Origin: an uncultured Peptococcaceae bacterium
GTDB lineage: Bacteria > Bacillota > Desulfotomaculia > Desulfotomaculales > Desulfallaceae
NCBI GenBank assembly: GCA_913064925.1
Contig: CAJYBN010000042.1
Coordinates: 1-15,905, forward strand
DNA: 15,905 nucleotides
Direction of reading: 5' to 3'
The notes beneath the pieces were generated by a model. The model was given only the letters and a program-made list of their open reading frames with translations, ran no database searches and was not told the DNA's origin. A program made the translations under genes and the position numbers. Position 1 is the stretch's first letter, and every line of letters starts with the position of its first letter. Below, in pieces: positions 1-4,739 of this stretch.

Positions 1-170
1 CTGACGCCCAGGGCGGCACAGATCCTTTCGAGTGAATCCAGAGATGGTCTGGTAACGCCATTTTCAATCTTACTTATTTGTGAAGCGTCAAGGTTGACAC
101 GTTTAGCCAAAGCTTTGCCAGATAATCCAGTCTCTTCGCGCAAGGTTTTTAGTCGTTGCCCAATATCCAT
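1..170 (-). CDS. XRE-family transcriptional repressor (partial, C-terminus outside window)
   Basis: Reading leftward from ATG at 170-168, 56 complete codons are visible before the window edge. They form a classic Cro/C1-type helix-turn-helix: a start MDIGQRLKTLREE, the segment SGKALAKRVNLDASQISKIE as the two recognition helices, then a third and fourth helix ending at CAALGV. AGAGGT about eight bases upstream of the ATG serves as ribosome binding site and supports this start. The gene diverges from another XRE gene at 308 across a 137-bp region with three palindromic operators, the layout of a phage immunity switch. By that analogy it is likely the lysogeny repressor, probably autoregulated. 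Whether it carries a C-terminal protease or dimerisation domain cannot be seen. Confidence 0.9.
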   Translation of the reverse strand, partial: MDIGQRLKTLREETGLSGKALAKRVNLDASQISKIENGVTRPSLDSLERICAALGV

Positions 171-183
171 ATGGTTAACCTCT

Positions 184-198
184 TTGAATATAATTCAA
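184..198. promoter_or_regulatory. Operator palindrome 1 (TTGAAT-ATA-ATTCAA)
   Basis: A perfect 6-3-6 inverted repeat lies just upstream of the leftward XRE gene and about five bases downstream of a leftward TATAAT (209-204), so a bound dimer would cover that promoter's start site. It is one of three copies in the divergent intergenic region. Its role as a repressor site is inferred from position and symmetry. Confidence 0.7.
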
Positions 199-203
199 TT
201 CTC

Positions 204-232
204 ATTATAAAACGGTGGGAAAAGTTATAAAA
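204..232 (-). promoter_or_regulatory. Probable leftward promoter of the partial XRE gene
   Basis: Reading leftward, a perfect -10 TATAAT lies at 209-204, with a weak -35 (TTTTAT, 232-227) at 17-bp spacing. The poor -35 suggests a weak or activated promoter. It is flanked by operator palindromes at 184-198 and 236-250. It also sits in a 12-bp near direct repeat (TTATAAAACGGT / TTATAAAACCGT, 205-216 and 225-236). Confidence 0.5.
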
Positions 233-235
233 CCG

Positions 236-250
236 TTGAATAAAATTCAA
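236..250. promoter_or_regulatory. Operator palindrome 2 (TTGAAT-AAA-ATTCAA)
   Basis: A second perfect 6-3-6 copy, centred 52 bp from copy 1 and 32 bp from copy 3 (about 5 and 3 helical turns), so all three face the same side of the helix. It lies between the leftward promoter and the rightward -35, where a bound protein could contact polymerase at either promoter. Confidence 0.7.
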
Positions 251-259
251 TTTTTTACC

Positions 260-288
260 TTGACAAATTGAATTTAAATCAATATTAT
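260..288 (+). promoter_or_regulatory. Rightward sigma-A promoter for the Cro-like gene
   Basis: A consensus -35 TTGACA (260-265), a 17-bp spacer and -10 TATTAT (283-288) lie 20 bp before the ATG at 308. It is the best promoter match I see in the window. The third operator palindrome fills the spacer, so repressor binding would directly block polymerase. Confidence 0.85.
268..282. promoter_or_regulatory. Operator palindrome 3 (TTGAAT-TTA-AATCAA), imperfect
   Basis: The third copy of the palindrome has one half-site changed (AATCAA for ATTCAA). It lies between the -35 and -10 of the rightward promoter. A weaker half-site here would suit a graded switch in which different occupancy states favour lysogeny or early expression. 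That reading is inference; the repeat itself is directly visible. Confidence 0.65.
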
Positions 289-307
289 ACTGTTAGGAGG
301 TGTGAAT

Positions 308-514
308 ATGGTTCAATTGGGTCAGAAGATAAAGCAATTACGAATCATGCGCGGTATGAACCAGGTTCAACTCGCGCAAGCAATTGGCGTTGACAACTCC
401 CTAATATGCAAACTGGAATCGGGAGAAACTGGCGGCTCTATAGCGACCATTCGCAAAATTGCCACCGCTCTGGGGGTAAAGCTATCCGACCTTCTCGAAG
501 ATCAGGCCAGCTAA
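308..514 (+). CDS. Small XRE/Cro-like HTH regulator
   Basis: This 68-residue protein is almost entirely one XRE helix-turn-helix domain. After MVQLGQKIKQLRIMRG, the region NQVQLAQAIGVDNSLICKLE supplies helices 2 and 3, followed by IRKIATALGVKLSDLLE, the usual closing helices of the fold. I start at ATG 308 rather than the in-frame GTG at 302 because AGGAGG (295-300) would abut the GTG but sits 7 bases before the ATG. It diverges from the partial XRE gene and is driven by the strong promoter at 260-288, which carries an operator in its spacer. By position it is the Cro-like or anti-repressor partner and the first gene of the rightward early transcription unit. Confidence 0.9.
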   Translation: MVQLGQKIKQLRIMRGMNQVQLAQAIGVDNSLICKLESGETGGSIATIRKIATALGVKLSDLLEDQAS

Positions 515-565
515 AAACCCACCGGCTAGGGTACGCGCATACCGCCGGCAAAGGGGTGAAAACCA

Positions 566-808
566 TTGCCACAATCTGCAAGTATTAGGACTACCCAGCG
601 CCCTCATAGAGTGAAGCAGGGGGTGGTCCGGGTGTCGAGGATGGAGTACAAATTTGTGACGCCGGACGGCCGGGTGCTTGACGAAAAAGACGCGTCGCCG
701 GAACAAAAACTGGCCTGCGCCCAAAAAATAATGGACGAATTATTTGTGCCGCTGGCATACGAGGCCGTGCTTAAGGACCTGGAAAAAGAGCGACAGGCGG
801 CAAAGTAA
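566..808 (+). CDS. Hypothetical small protein
   Basis: An 80-residue reading frame with no family I recognise. The C-terminal two thirds looks like a real compact helical protein, with a short beta-like start (EYKFVTPDGRVLDEKD) followed by amphipathic helices ending in DLEKERQAAK. The start is uncertain. TTG at 566 is preceded by AAGGGGTGA at good spacing, resembling other TTG-started genes here. However, an in-frame GTG at 632 has AGGGGGTG eight bases upstream and would give 58 residues beginning just before the conserved-looking part. The gene follows the Cro-like regulator on the same strand with a 51-base gap, so it is probably transcribed from the promoter at 260. Confidence 0.65.
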   Translation: MPQSASIRTTQRPHRVKQGVVRVSRMEYKFVTPDGRVLDEKDASPEQKLACAQKIMDELFVPLAYEAVLKDLEKERQAAK

Positions 809-829
809 CTCCATTGTTTTAAGCATATC

Positions 830-874
830 CCGCCAAGCCACAGCCGTTAGGCTGTAATTTCTGGCAGGAGCGGG
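830..874. terminator. Hairpin between convergent genes, possible bidirectional terminator
   Basis: ACAGCC (840-845), loop GTTA and GGCTGT (850-855) form a perfect six-pair stem. Outer segments (CCGCCA and TGGC...GCGG) can extend it imperfectly to 830-874. It sits between the stop of the rightward gene (808) and the stop of the leftward small gene (881), where a shared terminator is expected. The following AATTT is a poor U-tract, so intrinsic termination is only moderately supported. Confidence 0.4.
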
Positions 875-880
875 GACAAG

Positions 881-997
881 CTACAGCTTCACCAACTTCA
901 GGGCCACCAGAGCCAGGACCAGCAGGGCGCAGCCCTTCGGGGTGTAAAGGGCACAGTCAATATGGCACGGTTCCTTTGAAAATGGACAGGTTTTCAT
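881..997 (-). CDS. Cysteine-containing 38-residue protein with hydrophobic C-terminus
   Basis: On the minus strand an ATG at 997 opens a 38-residue protein starting MKTCPFSKEPCHIDC, with cysteines at 4, 11, 15 and 23. It ends in a hydrophobic Leu/Val/Ala-rich helix closed by KLVKL. The four cysteines suggest a small metal site. The helix is about 14 residues, too short for a confident membrane span, and could be amphipathic. AAAGGA lies 10 bases before the ATG. The CPF...C...CALY...GCAL pattern resembles tiny Cys-rich proteins I associate with Clostridia phages, but I cannot name a family. It runs against all neighbouring genes except the 15-codon frame at 1071, which would lead into it. The stop is TAG. 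Confidence 0.55.
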   Translation of the reverse strand: MKTCPFSKEPCHIDCALYTPKGCALLVLALVALKLVKL

Positions 998-1023
998 TAA
1001 AAATCAATCCTTTCCTAAGAGGG

Positions 1024-1071
1024 TTAAAGAGAGATGGGGCAAAGCGGGCAAACACCATCTTTATTCCACAT
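1024..1071 (-). CDS. Possible 15-residue peptide or leader ORF with CxxC
   Basis: An ATG at 1071 on the minus strand is preceded by GGGAGTGAATAAT, a ribosome binding site of the same style as the large genes here. It opens MWNKDGVCPLCPISL and then TAA. The CPLC pair resembles half a zinc knuckle. It ends 26 bases before the 38-residue Cys-rich gene on the same strand, so it could be a translated leader, a microprotein or chance. Length alone cannot establish coding. The good ribosome site and its position are the only support. Confidence 0.3.
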   Translation of the reverse strand: MWNKDGVCPLCPISL

Positions 1072-1093
1072 ATTATTCACTCCCTTCCCAAAA

Positions 1094-1114
1094 TGGTAGC
1101 CTGAATACCTACCA
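1094..1114. promoter_or_regulatory. Inverted repeat TGGTAG-N9-CTACCA between divergent small genes
   Basis: A perfect 6-9-6 inverted repeat lies between the leftward peptide frame (start 1071) and the rightward gene starting near 1174. No clear sigma-A promoter is visible beside it in either direction. Position and symmetry suggest an operator. A 7-9-7 repeat of related layout sits between divergent genes at 13463-13485. Confidence 0.35.
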
Positions 1115-1173
1115 CTTTCGACGGGAGGGAGGAAAATCCTGTTAAGTTTTATCTATCAAGGGGGTGATCATGT

Positions 1174-1383
1174 GTGGCACCTATTTCGGCGTTGGATTCG
1201 AAGACGGCAACTAAGCCTGGAGGAAAAGCTACTGCTGGCCGGGGGCGGCGTCCGGTGAAGCGGCGGTGGCGGTGGCGCTGGTACCGGTGCATGCCTCTGG
1301 TAGCGCTGCTCTGGATCCTGGGCGCCCTGGCCATGGCACCGCTCTGGCTGTGGTTACTAAGTGATTTGGTTGTAGGGAGGTGA
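1174..1383 (+). CDS. Small membrane protein with basic N-terminus
   Basis: GTG at 1174, eight bases after GGGGGTGA, opens a 69-residue protein. Residues 1-38 are basic (GRGRRPVKRRWRWRW), and residues 40-66 form one hydrophobic span (MPLVALLWILGALAMAPLWL), giving an N-in single-pass topology by the positive-inside rule. The stop overlaps the ribosome binding site of the next gene, so the 3' end is well tied to its neighbour. The 5' part is less certain. A second frame from GTG 1172 reads MWHLFRRWIRRRQLSLEEKL and stops after about 28 codons, and it looks at least as protein-like. A frameshift joining that start to this membrane segment is possible. No function is assigned. Confidence 0.5.
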   Translation: MAPISALDSKTATKPGGKATAGRGRRPVKRRWRWRWYRCMPLVALLWILGALAMAPLWLWLLSDLVVGR

Positions 1384-1388
1384 TTACG

Positions 1389-1565
1389 GTGAAACTCAAA
1401 GTTCCCATTGAAAGCGTCAGAGAAGGCGACCGCATCAACGGCAAAAAGGTCGTTGAAGTGCTGCACAGGATCCACGCCAAATATGTCCGGCTGGTTCTCG
1501 AAGGTGGGCGGGACATTGTTGACGGTTATATTGGTCAAAAAACGGTGGAGATAGAAAGGAGATGA
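1389..1565 (+). CDS. Hypothetical small basic/beta protein
   Basis: This 58-residue protein begins VKLKVPIESVREGDRINGKK and continues as alternating charged and hydrophobic strands, ending GQKTVEIERR. The pattern suggests a small beta-barrel, but I recognise no named family. I chose GTG 1389 because GGGAGG (1375-1380) sits eight bases before it, while the in-frame GTG at 1380 overlaps that site. It follows the membrane-protein gene almost directly and is followed four bases after its stop by the next gene, so it belongs to a tightly packed rightward unit. Confidence 0.7.
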   Translation: MKLKVPIESVREGDRINGKKVVEVLHRIHAKYVRLVLEGGRDIVDGYIGQKTVEIERR

Positions 1566-1569
1566 TCTG

Positions 1570-1959
1570 ATGCCAATTGCCCAACAATACACCAACACGG
1601 AAGCAGCCAGGCAGGCTATCCTGGAACAAATCCGCAGAGCCGGCCAAAAAAAAGAACTGGCAACTATCCAGGCCGGAAGCGGGAAAAACACCTGGTTTGT
1701 AGAGATAGAAGAAAGAGCAAGCGAATACTATGCCGTGATAGGCAGGTCCACCCGGTTTGATGTTTACTTAGCTGAAACCAACTTTGGATACATGGTCGCA
1801 GTCCCGAATTTTCGCAGGAGCGGCCATGTTCCGGCCGACGTAAGCGAATTTGACGTGATGAATTACCTAGAAATCCAAAATAGAGTTGACGCCATTACCC
1901 TGGCCGCAGCTTTACAGTGGTTAATTACAAACGGATACGCCCGTAAAATGACCCTTTGA
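1570..1959 (+). CDS. Hypothetical protein, 129 residues
   Basis: The ATG at 1570 has AAGGAGATGATCTG directly upstream, a good ribosome site. The protein has an N-terminal helix (EAARQAILEQIRRAGQKKE), a central beta-rich part with many aromatic residues (TWFVEIEERASEYYAVIGR, DVYLAETNFGYMVAVPNF), and a C-terminal helical end (DAITLAAALQWLITNGY). No catalytic or metal motif is visible and I do not recognise the family. It closes the small-gene cluster 1174-1959. The following 145 bases to the next gene hold a GC-rich imperfect hairpin around 1972-2000 but no clear promoter. Confidence 0.75.
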   Translation: MPIAQQYTNTEAARQAILEQIRRAGQKKELATIQAGSGKNTWFVEIEERASEYYAVIGRSTRFDVYLAETNFGYMVAVPNFRRSGHVPADVSEFDVMNYLEIQNRVDAITLAAALQWLITNGYARKMTL

Positions 1960-2104
1960 ATGGAGGGGTGTTCCCCGGCACCGGCGCCTGGTAACCGGGG
2001 GTGGTGGGAATTAGTTATCCTTGGTTACAAAATATCAGAAACCCGTTGCGGAATGCAATTTGCCTAATTCCTATATTTTCAAGTGAAAGGAGGCAGGGAC
2101 AACG

Positions 2105-2644
2105 ATGGCACTGCAAATGTGTGCGGAATTGCGGGAAGCCAGGATGGCATATGAAGCGACCCGTAAAGAAGCCGGCATAATGCTTGGTTGCAGCGAAAGG
2201 ACCCTGGAAGCGTATGAATACGGCAAAATCCGCACTCCGATGGAAGTGATTAGGCGCGCCGCGGAAACATTTAGCTGCCCGGAACTTTTAGACCAGGCAT
2301 GGAATGATTACCCTCAGGAATGGCCCCGAATCTCGCTGCCGGAGCGAATTGAATCAAGTCTCCTGGCAAACGCGGCCAAAGCGGTTAAGGAGGCACAGGA
2401 AGAAACCCAGGCAATGCAAAAAATGGCACTTCAAATGTACGGAAAAGAGTGTGGAACAGATCTTAGCCCTGAAGACAGGGAATTGATCGCCGAGGCCCTA
2501 CGTGAAGGGGCGGAATCGGTCAGGGCATTTAAGAACCTCTGTTCAGTGCTCGTAAAACAATACGGATACTCGATCAAAGAAATAGATCAAATAATTGCCC
2601 AAGGGCTAAACGTAAAAGGACAAAAAAATAAAGCGGCTTTGTAA
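2105..2644 (+). CDS. HTH-domain protein with long C-terminal helical region
   Basis: The ATG at 2105 lies 11 bases after AAAGGAGG. Residues about 6-65 look like a divergent XRE domain: LREARMAYEATRKEAGIMLG followed by CSERTLEAYEYGKIRTPMEV, with the YE-G-PM pattern of helix 3 to helix 4, and ending at CPELLDQAW. Residues about 80-179 are helical and charged (ANAAKAVKEAQEETQAMQKM, SPEDRELIAEALREGAESVR), suggesting oligomerisation or a protein partner. It is likely a DNA-binding regulator or accessory replication factor, and the HTH assignment is by pattern only. The 73-bp gap downstream contains a short GGCTTT/AAAGCC hairpin at the gene's end without a U-tract. Confidence 0.75.
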   Translation: MALQMCAELREARMAYEATRKEAGIMLGCSERTLEAYEYGKIRTPMEVIRRAAETFSCPELLDQAWNDYPQEWPRISLPERIESSLLANAAKAVKEAQEETQAMQKMALQMYGKECGTDLSPEDRELIAEALREGAESVRAFKNLCSVLVKQYGYSIKEIDQIIAQGLNVKGQKNKAAL

Positions 2645-2717
2645 AGCCACCTAAACCCAAATTCATTTTATCACATCGAAGCCACATTAACAAGAATTTA
2701 AAGAAGGGCGTGATAGC

Positions 2718-3143
2718 TTGCCAACACTGGGAACATTCATTAAACATATGAGAACATCTCTGGGCATGACCCAGGAACAGCTGGCCCAAGCAGCGGAAGT
2801 TTCCCGGCCGGCCATTGCGCAGTATGAAAGCGACCTGCGCAGACCCGGCCCTGAAATCCTGGAACGGTTGGCCAGGGGGTTGGGCGTCAACCCGGAGGAC
2901 CTGATGGACGATATAACCTCATCACCCAAAGGTCCGCTGTTTAACGGAGAGCGGTTACCACATTTAACAAAGCTGGCGGCTGAAATTCAGGAAACCGTTC
3001 TACGGCATTGCGAGAATCCGCAGGAAATGTATTACGTGATACACATACTCAGCCATGCGCTGGATTCCTGGAACCCGTTAAGGAGACAGGCGGAATTCCA
3101 AACCATCATTATGAAAAACGGAAAGAGAGGTGATCAATATTGA
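2718..3143 (+). CDS. XRE-family HTH regulator with C-terminal extension
   Basis: A TTG start at 2718 follows AAGAAGGGCGTGATAGC. Residues about 5-62 are a textbook XRE domain: FIKHMRTSLGMTQEQLAQAA, then EVSRPAIAQYESDLRRPGPE, and finally LERLARGLGVNPEDLMD. Residues about 70-141 are an added helical segment (LTKLAAEIQETVLRHCENPQ and HILSHALDSWNPLRRQAE) that may mediate oligomerisation or bind an effector. The stop codon overlaps the TTG start of the next gene by four bases (TTGA), so the two are translationally coupled. This is the third HTH regulator on the plus strand in 3 kb. It may control the recombination genes that follow. Confidence 0.88.
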   Translation: MPTLGTFIKHMRTSLGMTQEQLAQAAEVSRPAIAQYESDLRRPGPEILERLARGLGVNPEDLMDDITSSPKGPLFNGERLPHLTKLAAEIQETVLRHCENPQEMYYVIHILSHALDSWNPLRRQAEFQTIIMKNGKRGDQY

Positions 3144-3766
3144 ACGGTAACGAAATTATTAAACTAATTGAACAAGCAATATTTAACGCTAATATGACAA
3201 CTATCACCAATATCATGAACAACCTGGACCAGGATTACGGCATTGCCGACCTGCGCGACAAGCTAAATACCCTACCCGACGACATGTACCACCACCGCAA
3301 GCAAATCAATTCCTACCGCAGCCAACTTCGGAACCTGCACAAAGAAATCAAGGATAAAGAAGCTGAAATCAAATCCCTGGAAAATAACATGCTGCTCATT
3401 ATTACGAATGAGACCGATCCCAATACTGGCAAAGCGGTCTTTTCCAATGAAAAAGCCCGGCAGGCTGAGCTGGCCAACCGCAAAAAAACAGACCCGGAAT
3501 ATATTACCCTGGAAAACCAGGTTCGCGAACTTCGCAACCAGGCCGACGAACTGGAAAACCAAATCGCCGTAGCCGAGGCTGACCTGGAAAAGCTGCAAAA
3601 CGTATTCTCCGCGGTTTTAAAGCAGACAAGCCTTGCCTGCCGGGAAATGGACCTGGCAGTTGCGGCCATGTCGGCTGGGAGCAGGGCCCAACAGCTGCAT
3701 GTTGCCGACTCCGGCGCCGGCGCCAAGCATAGCGAGGCCGAAATTGCCGAGGGCTGGGACGCTTAA
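3140..3766 (+). CDS. Coiled-coil protein upstream of the recombination genes
   Basis: TTG at 3140 follows GAGAGGTGATCAATA and overlaps the previous stop. The 208-residue protein is largely coiled coil: residues about 52-90 (QINSYRSQLRNLHKEIKDKE) and about 122-158 (NQVRELRNQADELENQIAVA). Between them lies a conserved-looking insert, NETDPNTGKAVFSNEKARQA, of a type I associate with phage early-region proteins next to recombination genes. The tail is flexible and acidic, ending AEIAEGWDA. The next protein also ends in a GWD tail. No enzymatic motif is seen. A structural or adaptor role around the recombination complex is plausible, but the name of the family is not known to me. Confidence 0.75.
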   Translation: MNGNEIIKLIEQAIFNANMTTITNIMNNLDQDYGIADLRDKLNTLPDDMYHHRKQINSYRSQLRNLHKEIKDKEAEIKSLENNMLLIITNETDPNTGKAVFSNEKARQAELANRKKTDPEYITLENQVRELRNQADELENQIAVAEADLEKLQNVFSAVLKQTSLACREMDLAVAAMSAGSRAQQLHVADSGAGAKHSEAEIAEGWDA

Positions 3767-3795
3767 AACTATCACTACGAGGAGGAATGATATAG

Positions 3796-4698
3796 ATGGA
3801 AACCCAAGCACTTGCGACTATTGATGCTCAGCAAATGGAGGTAATCCTTAAAGATGTTGACACCACCGGCATGACCGAGGAAGAAAAACAGCAGTTGGCT
3901 CTGGTGCTTTACGAAGACGCGAAAATGCAGCAAAGCCAGCAGGGCTTCGACTTCAAGCCCCAGCGCATCAAGATAAACAAGGATTCCCAGACTTTTGTCG
4001 ATCCCCTGGGCAACGCCCTGGAGGAGCTGCGCGGCGTCGTGGTGCACAAGCAAAAAATCCGCGGCATGTGGAACCAAGATGATGTTCTTATCTGCTCCAG
4101 CCTAGACTGCGTAACCGGCACCGTGCGCGATGAAGAGGGCAAGCCCATCGTAACCGGTACCGATGCCCAGGGCAACCCTATATACAAGAAGCGCGCTTGC
4201 TCCAGCTGCCCCTATAACGAATGGGGATCCGCTATTGATGAAGCCGGCAACCGGCGCAAGGGCAAAGCCTGCAAAGAACAGCGCCGCATCTTCATGATGG
4301 TGCCCGGGTACCACCTGCCCGTTGTCCTGACGCTGCCGCCGACGTCGATCAAGGTCTGGGACGATTACTGCAGCGCCCTGGCCACGGCCGGCAAGTCAGA
4401 GCTAAAGCGCCAGGTGATCCTAACCCTATCCAAGGCCGGCAGCGGTAAAGAGGTGTACGCGGTGTTGAATAAACCGCGCCAGGGTGACCCGGTACCGCCC
4501 AAAATGATCCTCGAATACGCCAACCTGCGCAAAAAGTGCGCCGCTCTGTGGTCTGCTGAAGAAGTTAGCAGGGATGATTATGATGCAGCGAGTGATAGCG
4601 ACACTGTAATGGATGAACAGATGGAAAGCGCGTTGTTTAGTAAAAATGTGGGGAGCAACGGGGCCAGTACCCAGCAGGTCAGCGACGGTTGGGATTAG
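3796..4698 (+). CDS. Cys-motif protein, candidate ssDNA-binding or recombination accessory protein
   Basis: The ATG at 3796 follows GAGGAGGAATGATATAG. The 300-residue protein has a charged N-terminal helix, then a core with cysteines at 100, 105, 135, 138 and 159. The pattern ICSSLDC...CSSCPYNEWGS...GKACKEQRRIF suggests a zinc-binding element in an OB-like or mixed beta domain. The part that follows (VLTLPPTSIKVWDDYCSALA) continues as a folded domain to about residue 255. The last 45 residues are acidic and disordered, ending VSDGWD. A Cys-containing core with an acidic tip and position just before Rad50/Mre11 genes is what one expects of a phage ssDNA-binding protein. That role is inference, since no diagnostic SSB motif was found. 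Confidence 0.7.
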   Translation: METQALATIDAQQMEVILKDVDTTGMTEEEKQQLALVLYEDAKMQQSQQGFDFKPQRIKINKDSQTFVDPLGNALEELRGVVVHKQKIRGMWNQDDVLICSSLDCVTGTVRDEEGKPIVTGTDAQGNPIYKKRACSSCPYNEWGSAIDEAGNRRKGKACKEQRRIFMMVPGYHLPVVLTLPPTSIKVWDDYCSALATAGKSELKRQVILTLSKAGSGKEVYAVLNKPRQGDPVPPKMILEYANLRKKCAALWSAEEVSRDDYDAASDSDTVMDEQMESALFSKNVGSNGASTQQVSDGWD

Positions 4699-4739
4699 GC
4701 GGGGTGCTTTGACCCTGCCTTCCCCCGGGAGGTGAAATT

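Noticed and set aside
1149..1691. Long minus-strand open frame of 180 codons opposite the 1174-1565 and 1570 genes
   Set aside because: It overlaps three well-supported plus-strand genes, has no ribosome site at its start, and its protein is Arg/Pro/His-rich as expected of an antisense shadow in GC-rich DNA.
1960..2067. 35-codon frame starting immediately after the 1570-1959 gene
   Set aside because: It starts one base after the upstream stop with no ribosome site of its own and an unconvincing Pro/Gly/Trp-rich composition. The GC-rich hairpin around 1972-2000 explains the base pattern equally well but lacks a U-tract.
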